Shown: piece by piece, positions 52,741-64,000 of the stretch
How the letters are laid out: every line of letters starts with the position of its first letter
How positions within the stretch are numbered: position 1 is the stretch's first letter
Assembly: GCA_018894105.1 (NCBI GenBank)
Contig: CM032133.1
Location: 18,676,501-18,740,500, forward strand
Source: Jacaranda mimosifolia
Lineage: Eukaryota; Streptophyta; Magnoliopsida; Lamiales; Bignoniaceae
Length of the DNA stretch: 64,000 bases
Reading direction: 5' to 3'
Notes under the pieces: model-generated
Database searches by the model: none
Seen by the model: the letters and a program-made list of their open reading frames with translations, nothing else
What the model was told of the DNA's origin: nothing
Program-made: the position numbers and the translations under genes

Positions 52741-53951
52741 CATATAGATAAAATATAAGTACAATTAATAACTATGAAATATACAAACTAATTGTATATA
52801 TATCTTGTCATTAATATATTTGAAAAATGACTATATATATATTTTTAATGTTTCAGCTAATTAATCATATTCTAATTAGATAAACTAAGTTCATTATACT
52901 TTAATTATGTATTGACCAAAATTAAATTAACAACCTATGGTAGACTTTTTCCTTTTCCACTTTTAAATTAATAAGGCCTAGTCACAAGTTTAAATTAACA
53001 AATCACTAGACTTTTCTTAACAACCAATCTAAAGCTTGGTCACATGTTGATATTAATAAAACACTAGCCCTTTTTTTTTTAGAAAAAAAGCATGATTACA
53101 AGTAAATTAAGAACATAAAACTACAAAAATTTACTCTAATTGCTTTACAAAGTTAAGCATCATTTAGCAGGAGTTCTTTGAAGCCCTATCAATTATTTTA
53201 CTCTAATAATAAATAATAAGAGTTTTAAGTACTTAGTGGGGCTTAACTCTCTTACAATTAAGCTTATATTTAAAAAAGATAATTATTTTTTATGAAAAAA
53301 TGAATTATAATTGTGAGACTTAAAACTCGCATTAGATTCTTAAAAGTAATTTATTTCATTTTTGAATTAATTTTTTTGTTTTAAATTCCTTTTTCTTTCT
53401 GTCTATGATGTTATAGAATTGAAAAAAAAAGTAAAAAACTTAATTCAAATTTGATATGAAAAAATACATTTTCAATTTATACCAGACAAAAATGATTTAA
53501 AAGTTAATTTAATATTTTAAATTTCATATTTTCTCCATAAAAAAATAAGTCTTTACAATTAAGTAAATTGATAAAGTTTAACTCCCCAAAATATAGGTCT
53601 AGAATATATTTGCTTTGCTCTTGACGTTACTTAACTCTATTTTCTTTTATCTATAATATATTTGCTTTGCTAAAATATATATATATATATAGGTCTAGAA
53701 TTAGTGAATCCTAATTTCTTTAATTTATTTCTCTGTCCCTCGTCATTGTTAATCAAAATTTCTTTATTTCATCTCTATCAAGTTCTCCTTCTCCAAACAT
53801 ATGCATCACCACTAGAGGTAGAAGAACAGAAGCAGATACTGAGGGAGAGAAAAAAGAGAGAAACTAGCTGGTGAGATTTTTATTTGGGATAAGATGACCA
53901 ATTCTTTTGAAAGTATTTTTTGCTTTTTTGCAAAAAGTAGACTTTTGATTA
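52741..53951. other. AT-rich intergenic DNA
   Basis: No gene is seen. It contains poly-A/T tracts and short TA runs (about 53678-53692); 'aggtctagaat' occurs twice (53597 and 53691), flanking a duplicated 'atatatttgctttgct' segment. Confidence 0.35.
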
Positions 53952-54343
53952 AGAGGTTGTTTGGGTGAGCTTATAAGCTCCTCAAAATATCTTATAAAAT
54001 GTTTAAGAGCTTACAAGATATCAAAAAATGTTTGGTAATTTAAAAAAAAAAAAGAGCTTATAATATCCTAAAACAAGATATTAGGAGCTTATTAGCTCTT
54101 TAAAAAAAAAAATAAAGAGATTCTAACTTATTTTTAAGATCTTAACAAACTCCTTTATTTTTAATCATTTTAATTACAAAACTATCATTATTAACATCTT
54201 ATAAGCTCTAAGATCTTATTTTATCCAAAAACTTTAACAACTTATTTTAAAAATAAGATCTAATATCTTATAAGCTCCAAAAACATCTTATAAGATGTAG
54301 GAGTTTATAAGATATTTTAAATAAATTTAGCCAAACATTCTCT
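53952..54343. mobile_element. MITE-like element, family B copy 2
   Basis: About 390 bp with ends AGAGGTTGTTTGGGTGAGC and GCCAAACATTCTCTAAA-like sequence. The interior has the same 'cttataagct / agcttataag' words, 'cttaacaaactcctttatt' and 'acttattttaaaaataag' as the element at 6865-7254, in inverse orientation. Its length is nearly the same. Confidence 0.6.
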
Positions 54344-54622
54344 AAATTTGGTTCGAAGTGACTTTGCGTGCTGTGCAGTGTGCACACAAAATATGGGAAC
54401 TTGAATAATTGTTGGAATATGAATCTTGATTGGTTGTTGGTTAAAATCTAGACATATTTGTTTGAAAGTAGCTAGTGAGGCACTATTGAGGTAATGGCTC
54501 CAATCTCCATAGCATGCTAAGATTGATTGACTGCAAATGCAAGACCCTCTTTTGTTGAAAATTGAGCTGCTAAATTCTTGTTGCATGCATTGGATTTTCA
54601 TTCAAATTTAACATCCAATTCT

Positions 54623-54653
<31 letters not shown>

Positions 54654-55279
54654 GCTTCTTTACTACTTATAAAAGGTGTAACCTGTTGCAAGAAAACTGA
54701 TCTGGAAATCTTAAATGATAAGAATTTTGGAATAGTTCGACCTATCAAGAGTATTGGAGAAGTAGATTAGGCCGACCAAGGATTTTACATAAGATCTGGG
54801 ATTAAAGTTATACTAAACAACTCCTCCATCTTCATTGAAGATGGAATAGTCATATAAGTATATGGTTCCATTGCGGGAAATTGAAACTGTTCTCTGCTTC
54901 ATTAATAGAGGCCAATTATCATTTGTAAATAATTAGTTCTTTCCTTTTATGTATCAAGTTAAAGAACAATAGTTAGTTGACTGATAGCATAAATAAATCT
55001 GATATTTTTGGCTGCTTTTTCTAGTCAAATAGCCCGCCTCACAAAGGAAAAAGATGAATTAAATTAATTAAATACAAAGCCGCATAATTCTAACAATTGC
55101 CTCTACTTGGCTATTCACCTTTCCTTTGAGTTGAACCTATTCCACGCGGCATGTCGTTGGTTGGACTAATACTAATTTGAATGAAAGTATGACAGAATTT
55201 GAGAACCCCCCTAAAAATGCTAAACTATTGATAAAATTCATGAAAAATGTTAAACTATTGATAGTTGCGTAGTTTTCAA
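54344..55279. other. Intergenic DNA with (AT)n microsatellite
   Basis: No gene. A pure AT run lies at about 54626-54652. A short minus-strand frame (54317-54601) has no family features. Confidence 0.35.
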
Positions 55280-58200
55280 TTTCTTCATTTTATTGAAAAC
55301 TCTTTTGGTCATAAATAATATATCTGACAAAAGTTATTCTTACACTAGTATATTAGATTGGTTGCATGTTTGTATTAGATTGATTTGGAATATAGATAAA
55401 GGAACAACAGATGGATAGAACTTGAATGAAATAATCAACATCAAGCGATGCGTATGGTGATGGAGTGAAGAAGTTTTTTGACTTTGCATTTGAAAATTCA
55501 AGTTGTGGGGAAAAAAATGTCTGTCCTTGAAAAAAGTGTAGACTTCTATTGCTGGTACCTGTAGAAGTTGCTTATGAGCATTTGATAGTTTTTGGTTTTC
55601 TAGATAACTACATTTCTTGGGTTTTTCATGGAGAACTCAAATCATCTTCTGTATCTAGCAATGAGATTCCAACTCCTATTAATACAAATATGGACATTGA
55701 CATGGAAAACTTATAGCATAAGGCGTTTATTTTTTCTAGTTCACAATGTCAAGGTAAGAATGACACTCCTGTAGAATCCAAAGATGAATCATATAGGAAA
55801 GCTGCAACATTTTATTGAGGATGCAAGAAAAGAACTCTATCCTAGTTGAAAGGATTTCACGAAGCTTTCATTCATTGTTAGACTATTTCACATCAAATGC
55901 CTTGGTGGTTGGAGCAATAATTCTTTTAGCTTGTTTCTTGATTTGTTAAAGTCTACTTTTGCTGAAGAGGATACATTACTAAAGTGTTTTGATGAAATGG
56001 AAAAGATAATTAAAATTTAGGTCTTGGTTTTGAAAGGTTACTTGAATGTCCAAATGATTGCATATTGTATTGAAAGGAATAACAAGACAAGGAAGAATGT
56101 CCCAAATGCTCTACATCCAAATACATGAAGCCAACACATGATTCGAGTAGTGTAAATTCTTCACGTATTACAAACTCCAAGGTTCCAACCAAGCTTTTGC
56201 AATATTTCCCTTAACACCTAGATTACAAAGAATATTTATATTTTCCAGAATTGCCTTCTTTATGAGGTAGCATAATGAAGAGCATATAAAAGATGGTACA
56301 TAAGGAGGCATCCTGCTGATTCTCCATCATGAATGACCTTCGACCTTAAGATTCTAACATTCTCAATGGAGCCTCAAAATGTTAGACTTGGTTTAGCATG
56401 TGACGGGATGAACCCTTTTAGGACCACGAGTACTACATACAACATGTGGCTCGTTATTTTAATGGCATATAATTTGCCTCTTTGGATGTGCATGGACCTT
56501 CATAACTTAATGTTGTCTATGATTATACTTGCCCCTAGATCATCAGGTAAAAATATCGATGTGTACTTAGAACCTTTGATAGATGAAGTAAAGTTATTAT
56601 AGAACTCTAAGGTTTAAACATTTGATATTTCAACGAAGTCTACTTTTCAGATGAGTGCATCATTACTTTGGACAATCAGTGATCTTCCTGCACTTGCATA
56701 TGTTTTTGGATTGAGCACGAGAGGAAAATGCAGATATATATGCTAGCATAAAGAAACATGCTTAAATATGGCGAAAAATTCTGTTATATGGGCCACATAT
56801 GGTTTTTGGACAAAAATATGCTTTTCGAGATGATAAGGATTCATTTAATGGTACAAAAAAGAAAAGACCAACACCAACAACAACACCTTTGGATGGCTTT
56901 ATGATATTGAAAATGCTAGATGAATTTCAAGTTGGATTTGGGAAAAACCAGTGTCAATCCGAAATTGTTGTACAATTGGAAAAAGAAAAGCATATTCTTT
57001 AATCTAGATGTTACGCATCTCATTGAAGAGGGTAGATAAAGCCACTTTTTACAAGTTTTCAAAAAGTATCAAAGCACTTGATGGTTATGGAGCAAATATA
57101 TCAAAGTGTGTCAACATTAAAGATAAGAAAATATATGGCCTAAAAAGACATGATTGTCATATCTTAATGTAACAACTATTTCCTCTAGCTGTGAGAAGGA
57201 ATTTGAGCCTTTGTGTATACTTTTGTTTAGTTGAGCTTAGCAATTTCTTTAGGGAGATCTAATCCAAAGTCAAGAAGCTATGGGATTTTGTGCATCTAGA
57301 GCATGAGATTTCCATCAATCTACATAAATTAGAATAGGTATTTCCACCATTTTTTGATAATGTTGTGCACCTGTTAGTCCATTTGCCCAGAGAAGCAAGG
57401 CTTGCAGGTCCAGTACAATATTGGCACATATATCCGATTGAAAGGTATATTATAAATCTATTACATTGATTTTAAGTAGTAAGATGATTGATATATTACT
57501 TAATCCTTGTATCTATATTTTCACTTCTTCAAAGTATATAACAATAGGTGCTTGGCCAAGAACTAGAAAAAGGACAAACAAAAATATTGGATGAGACTAT
57601 GAGAGCTAAAACACATCGATATGTTTTGTTGAGCTACAAAGTTGTTGAGCCTTACAAAGAGTGAGCAAAATGAGTTGCACTTGTTTTATATTTTATAATT
57701 TATTTTTTTGAATGCTTGTATTAACATACTTTATTTTCATATAACACTTGAAACTTATTTGTGGACAGCATCCCAATTTAAGTGATTGGGATAGATACAT
57801 CATCCACAATAAACAATTTCTAGTATGATTTGAACATCTTGTGTGTTTCTCAAACCAAACTCATTGATATGATTTTATATATAGCATTATTCAACACATA
57901 TTATGGGGTCTTACTGAAATAATTGATTTGGATTATTGTTTTGCAAGAGAGTTGTCTTGTTTTAGTGTCATTGGGCATCAAGAAAAGGAAACAAAAGATA
58001 TAAAGATTTCATGCAAGTTAACTTCAACTACTTGTGGGTGGCGGTGATCCTTTCATTTTGGCTTCTCAAGCTGAGCAAGTTATGTATTTCCAAGACCTAA
58101 AACACAAAGACTAGCGTATTGCTATCAAGACAATTCCTAGAGATTTTTATGATATAAATGTCCAATCATCTATTGAAAATGTTGATAACTATCTAGAGAG

Positions 58201-58371
58201 TGTAGTACTTAGTACAACTAATTTAAAGGATCGCACTGACATAGATTTGGTCAAGCCAGACATGCCACCTATAATTGTTGACATACCAGCACAACAAGTA
58301 TTAATTGAGGAGGATACTAACAATGATAGTTGCGATATTGATGAGAATGAAGAGTTAGATATACTCTTTTG
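55280..58371 (+). pseudogene. Second CACTA TNP2-like transposase remnant
   Basis: In + strand order: an N-terminal zone (55600-55980; FLGFFMENSNH, DARKELYPS, FTKLSFIVRLFHIKCLGGWS), the transposase core (56370-56720; NVRLGLACDGMNPFRTTSTT, YNLPLWMCMDLHNLMLSMII, VYLEPLIDEVKLL, MSASLLWTISDLPALAYV), YGFWTKICFS-type and LMILKMLDEFQVGFGKN parts, a DUF4218-like region (57130-57440; YGLKRHDCHIL, FPLAVRRN, PVQYWHIYPIER) and a DUF4216-like end (57960-58371; FILASQAEQVMYFQD, IPRDFYDINVQSS, DIDLVKPDMPPIIVD, acidic tail). Many stops and frameshifts. It differs from the 17.8-kb copy, so it is a separate lineage. TIR ends were not located. Confidence 0.82.
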
Positions 58372-60633
58372 AGAATTTGGTAATAAGACTTGCATATAAT
58401 TTATTGATATATATATATATATAAGACAGCATGTCATGGGTTGCATTGTCACTTTTAGGTACTAAAAATTTTGGTTGAAGTTTATTGCTTTATTGCGGGT
58501 GTCTGAAATGGTGAGTTCACCAAACTAGACTTTTGATTTTTGCTCGTGAAATATATGATGCAAGCTATTTTGAATACTTTTGGATAATGTTAAGATTTAC
58601 TTAATAACTCTATTTACAAACTATTTTGTGACTATTGCATAGTGACTCTATGTTTAGTAAATTTACTGAAATTCCTACTTGCTGGATTGTACTTTGAATT
58701 TTATTTACTGCATGATCATACCGTTGTACAATGATGAGACCATTTTGGCTACAAGGTACAAAGTTGTTGCCTCAGATATCTTGATGGAAATTATGTATCA
58801 TGAAAACTATATTGCGTGGGAGTGAATAGATATGAAATTGATATCCATCATTTTTTGAACAAGTTTCTAATTAGAATCTTAAAGGGGTTGATTTGTTGAT
58901 TGATCAAAAGTTTGAAAATTACTCCTAGTACAAAGGAACAGACTTGTGAATGCTAAAAATGAATGCTTTTGAATTTCTATATTGTTGTGCTTGTAAACTT
59001 TGCTCAAAACTTGGAGATTGTCTTGGCCATAACTACAGTTCATTTTTGGCTGAATTTGGAATTTATGGTGAAAATAGTTACTGTACAAATTGATATTCTG
59101 GCTACACAAGGGTTTGGTTCATGAAGTGTAAGTTTTTTTGGCTGAAAATTTTTACTACACAATGAGTAATCAAAAAGTAATTCCTTTCATATTTACAAGG
59201 TTTCTATTCTGTGTGTATGCGTGAGAAAGCATCAATGGTTCTAAACTGTAAGAATAACATTTAATTTGAGCACTGGTATAAATCTAAATTGTTGAGGTTG
59301 ATTGGCCCTATATTATCTCTCTCCATTACTCGAATAAGACTATCAACGTTCAACAAAAACAAAAAATAGTAAGGCCACATATCAATAATCCAAATATCCA
59401 ATTAAACTTGAATATGGTCTTGCATACCATGTCAGAGATGTAACAAAAGCTTTTTCTCTGTGTTCTTGGCAATTGAATTGTCAAAGGTTCATCACTACAT
59501 TGGCAATAATCTTAAATTGTTAGTCATGTAGCAACTAGCAAACATTTTTTTATTGTGAGCAAGACTAAATTATATTAGTATTTTTGTATCTCTCTTTTAG
59601 TTTGTGCAATTTATCTCACAACACACTTATGTTGTATTTCCTAGAGAAGATGGTATATGGCATGAGAATGTTATTGTATTGCTTGAGCTATGAAATTACT
59701 AACAACTCGACCATCATCAATATTCATATACAGTTCCTTAGGTGTCGAATATCCTTGTGATCCTTATTTCCTTATTTCTGTTGTGAATTTACCATTTCAA
59801 GTTGGTAAGTAATGCATAATACTATTACTTCCACATGAATATATAGAGTGAGAGTGATAAATATCAATTCCATGCTACTTATAATAATCAAACATCAAAT
59901 TTTGAGCTACTCTTTCTCCTTATCATAACAGCTCCAAACTCCTACAATGCCATATTAATTGATGTAAGTAATGTTGCAGATGTACGCATCATTTGTTCAT
60001 TCCAATATTCCGCCAGAAGTAATGAGTGAATTGATTCCCATGAATTTTTCTTTTTTTCTCTTTTATTTTTTAAAACAAATTGCAGCAATGAGGATTCAAA
60101 CCCAAGATATGTTAAAGAATGTTGTTGACTTTTCTATCACTGGAAATTCTTGCTTAATTGATGAGTAGAACCCTAGACTTTCAATCATTTTTTATTGATG
60201 AAATTTTGTTCATAGAGGTATTCGAAACTTGCTTTGCTTTGGACCTAATTTCATAAGCTTTGATGTTGCATTTGCAATTTGTTGCAATGAGAATTTGATA
60301 GTTGAATTATGGGATAGAATTAATTGCTGAAGCTTGGACATATGGGAATTTGATAGGTGCATTCCTTTTAAATACCATACCGTATTCCTTTGGACATAAT
60401 TATGTTCTTAATATTATAACGTAATCATATTCTTAGTTAATAATTTGTTAAAGATTCTTTCATATTCAACAACTTAATTACTAAGACTTTGAAATTAACA
60501 TTGGTAACATTCCATTTGAATCCTTTTCCAATGTGTAAGTGTATAATGATTAATAAAATTTTTATTTTTATTTTTCTAAACTCAATCATCAATTATGGTA
60601 ATGTGATAAATTCTCTCAAAATAAAAAATAGGA
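58372..60633. other. Intergenic DNA, nothing recognised
   Basis: AT-rich sequence between the second CACTA remnant and a TIR element. There is a short TA run at about 58408-58420. The open frame at 59971-60168 shows no family features. Part of this may be the 3' untranslated end of the CACTA element. Confidence 0.35.
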
Positions 60634-62358
60634 TGAATTATATCTAGACCCCTTAAGGTTTGGCCTAATTACTAAAAAATCCTTGTTGTTTTGAAAATTA
60701 CATATACCCCTGTGATGTTTGTCGCCATCCAGCATTTTAACCCAACCGTTAGTCAACGTTAGGGGTTTGGACCAAGTGCCATTAAAATTTTATGTAAAAT
60801 TTCAAATATACCCTTATGATAATTGACCTCATTTTTGACCAACATTTGACCTTTTTTCGTGGACAAAAATACTCTCAAAGATGATATTGTAAGAAATTCA
60901 AAATTTTTAAGGACTTATTTATAATAATATTTTAATTAATTCATATTCTAAAACATACATATTAAATATCTTGTGCACATTATTATTTATTATACTAAAA
61001 ATTAGCATACATCTAAAATGTATTTGTAATCGAAATAACTATGAAGATATCAGTCATATAAAGTAAAAATTTTATAGCTCGTCACCATATTAAAGAAAAA
61101 AATTCTAAAGTTATTAAATATGAAGCTTACCTTGTGATAGGGTATTATTCGAATACATGGTGGTTATTTAGACATATAAATTTTATTGAATATTGTACAG
61201 GATAAGTAAAAGGGAAAATTCACTATATTTGAAATTTAATATCATAATTTTCATTTGAAACACAAAAGAGACTTTCTTCTTATAATAGTATAGATAGTAT
61301 AGACATAAAATAAACGAAAGGGCAAATTTGATGTATTAAAAATTTCATATCATAACTTTTATTTTAAAGACAAAAGTTACTTTGTCTTTTATATAACAAT
61401 ATAGATTTGATTAATCGCAAGAAACGCGCCTGATTACATTTTCAACTCTGTGATTGAATTTTTGTATCATTACTTATAAGTTGATCAATCAATTCTGTAT
61501 AGCAAATAAACAATGTATTCCCACACTGTAATAAGCACCAAACAATAATAATTATTAGTAATAATACTAATTTTTAATTAAAATTTATTAAATTCGATGA
61601 AGTATTAAATGTAAACTAGTAAACTTTTGAAACCAGAATTGTGATTGTTTATTTATAAGTTACAAGAAAAATATGAAGTAGTGATGTTTTAATTTAACCA
61701 TGTAGTAGTAGGAATAAATTTGTAAGTTGCAAATTAGGCTATATATCTTGGAAGAAAAAAAGATTGACCGAACATTCTTGCTTTTTCTTTAATATATTTC
61801 AAGAGAGTGATGCTTATGATAAGGAGATCAGTATAAGATGGATGAAGATTAGGAAAGAGAGTGAAGTGTATAGAAATTAAGGTGTTTTCTACCTTAACTC
61901 TATAAAAGTATTGTAAGGTGTGAGTACTTAAATTACGTTTAAGGTCCATGATAATCTTTAGTAATATCTAAGTAATGCTTCATATATATATATATATATA
62001 TATATATTACACTGTAATATTTAATAATGTATAATGTTTAATATATTATATATATGTGACTATTTTATTTATGTTTAAGGTCAGTTTATGTACAATTATA
62101 ATTATATTTACTACATGCATCTTTAGTATAAATATATGACCATCGATCATCATTTTTACGTGCACTACTATTATTTTATAATACTTGGTAAAAATTTGGT
62201 TCTTAGCATATGTATTTTGCAATATCTTAATGAAGATATTATTTTAAATCATGTTGATTATAATTATTTCATTGTGAGAAATGCAAATTTTGTGATATGA
62301 TGATGTGAAATTAGTTTTTTGATAATAAGGCCAAACCTTAGGAGGTCTAGATATAATT
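60634..62358. mobile_element. Non-autonomous element with about 50-bp TIRs
   Basis: The left end TGAATTATATCTAGACCCC followed by TTAAGGTTTGGCCTAATTA is matched in reverse complement by ...TAAGGCCAAACCTTAGGAGG and TCTAGATATAATTCA at the right. The two arms agree over about 50 bp with a few mismatches. The interior is AT-rich, with (TA)n at about 61984-62007 and no transposase. No target duplication was confirmed, so the superfamily is unassigned. Confidence 0.65.
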
Positions 62359-62892
62359 CACACAAAAATAAATATGTATATATTGGAAAGAGACCATTCA
62401 TATTGTTGGAGGTATGATAAAAATAAAGTCAGTAGGAAAACATAGCTTTTTATCCAAAAATTTTCTAAATTTTAATCATACTCAAACTTAAAGACTTCAA
62501 TTATTTCTTAAAGGTATGGACCTTCTCATTTGATAGATATTTTTTTTCTTTTGTAATATCATTATGTGCCTTAGAATTTGATATTACTGTAGAAGAAATA
62601 GTATACAATAGTAAAATGTGTATATAAAGTTGCAAAATTTGTGAATATGTTTGATGTAACGATGGGAATGCATAGGTTAAGCTTAGTCACATAATTTTTC
62701 TTTCGGATGGTAATTGTGATGCAAATCTCTTACTAGTGTATTTCAATTTCTCGATTTTTCACAACTTTTGAAATTTTTGCTATTTTCTAAAATATAATAT
62801 TATATTTAAATATTAGTTTAGTATAACTATAATCCTACATGTCGTATGTAGTACTCATGATGCTAAAAGAGTGTTCATCCTATCATTCTCCA
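62359..62892. other. AT-rich intergenic DNA
   Basis: No gene or repeat end is recognised. Confidence 0.35.
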
Positions 62893-64000
62893 AACCAAGT
62901 CTAACATTTCGAGGCTCATTGAGAATATTGGATTCTTATGGTCAAAGGTTATCGTTGCTGGAGAATCAGCATGATGCCTCATGCAACCATTTTTTATACA
63001 TTCTTCCCTATGCCACCTCATAAATAAAGCAGTTTTGGGTTAAATATTATCTGTAATCCAGGTATTAAGGGAAAATATTACAAATCTTTGGCTGAAACCT
63101 TGAAGTTTGCAATACGTAAAGAATCTACACTATTCTAATCATGTTCGGCCTCATGTATTTAGATGAATGACATTTGGGACATTCTGCCTTGTCTTGGTAT
63201 TCCTTTGAATCCAATGTGCAATTATTTGGGCATGCATGTATCCTTTCATAATCAAGGCCTAATTTTTTTTTTTTATCTTTTTCATTTCATTAAAAAACTT
63301 CAGTAATGTTTTCCCTTTAAGAAAAGTAGACTTCAGCAAATCAAGCAACAAGATAAAAGAATTATTGCTTCAGCCACCAAGGCATTTTATGTGAAATAGT
63401 CTAACAATGAATGAAAGCTTCGTGAAATTCTTACAACTAGGATATAGTTCCTTTCTTGCATCATCAATGGAGCTATAAAATGTAGTAGCTTCCTTATATG
63501 GTTCATCTTTGGATTCTACAAGAGTGTCCTTCTCATCTTGACATTGTGAACTAAAAAAAATATACATCTTATCATGTAATAAGTTTTCCATGTCAATGTC
63601 CATATTTGCATTAGTAGAAGCCGGAACCTCATTGCTACGTACAGACGATGATTTGAGTTTTCCATGAAAAACCCAAGTAGTGTAGTCTCTAGAAAACCAA
63701 AAACTATCAAATGATCATATGAAACTTATCGAGATACCAGCAATGGAAGTCTTCACTTTTTGCAAGGACAAATAATTTTTTCTTCAAAACTTGCATTTTT
63801 AAATGCAAAGTCAAGAAACTTCTTCACTCCAACATTGTATACATTATTTGCCCTTGATTGTTTCATTAAAGTCTATCCATCTCTTGTTCCTTTATCTATG
63901 TTCCAAATCAATTTAATGTAAATGTGCAATTAATATAATATACTAGTGTAAGAATAACTTTTGTAATATATATTATTTTCAGTGAAAAGATTTTTCAATA
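62893..64000 (-). pseudogene. Inverted partial copy of the second CACTA transposase, continues past the window
   Basis: The minus strand repeats 55280-56396 of the + strand: DIDMENLLHDKMYIFFSSQC, DTLVESKDEPYKEATTFYSS, DDARKELYPSCKNFTKLSFI and VRLFHIKCLGG align to the left copy with substitutions and a small insertion. Coding quality is slightly better here: the CLGG frame has no stop between 63603 and 63370. The homology runs to the window edge (63940-64000 still matches 55285-55345). The copy ends at 62893, within the motif equivalent to NVRLGLACDG. Confidence 0.8.

Overview
This window looks like nuclear DNA from a flowering plant, most likely a eudicot. The evidence is GT-AG introns, AT-rich intergenic DNA, two plant-type single-copy genes and a dense load of plant transposons (Ty1/copia, Ty3/gypsy, CACTA, MITE-like elements). 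I see no CRISPR array, operon, rRNA or tRNA gene. The lower taxonomic rank cannot be fixed from the sequence alone.

Two genes look intact, both on the + strand. The first (8148-11081, two exons) encodes a 461-residue acidic leucine-rich nuclear phosphoprotein of the ANP32 family, with an LRR head, a very long Asp/Glu tail and a KRKR nuclear signal. Its leader carries a telo-box, a triplicated ATTGG motif and a 13-codon upstream ORF whose stop overlaps the start codon. The second (31125-34101, three exons, the last one tiny and 2.3 kb away) encodes a DUF1195-type small membrane protein of about 190 residues.

Everything else recognisable is transposon-derived and largely dead. From left to right: (i) 2.4-6.5 kb, a minus-strand Ty3/gypsy remnant with most of pol deleted, flanked by LTR-like repeats, followed by two MITE-like elements set end to end; (ii) 15.4-26 kb, a minus-strand Tat-like gypsy remnant whose pol (24.3-26 kb) is followed by a 54-bp tandem repeat and then by an ORF on the opposite strand, itself split by a 6.1-kb CACTA element (16209-22309, TSD TCT); (iii) 26-30.1 kb, an AT-rich TIR repeat that contains its own terminus twice, and a 2.2-kb solo-LTR candidate; (iv) 39113-48922, a Ty1/copia element with 674/675-bp LTRs and TSD AAATA, into which a gypsy element inserted. 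A later deletion joined the copia integrase directly to the opposed gypsy integrase; (v) 50.2-52.7 kb, a 261-bp tandem array broken by two insertions; (vi) 55.3-64 kb, a second CACTA transposase remnant with an inverted partial copy at the window's right edge, and between them a 1.7-kb element with about 50-bp terminal inverted repeats.

The most interesting points are the antisense ORF and tandem repeat in the Tat-like element, the copia-gypsy integrase junction, the inverted CACTA arms and the ANP32 upstream ORF. All element and gene calls come from motif recognition by eye. No similarity search was run.
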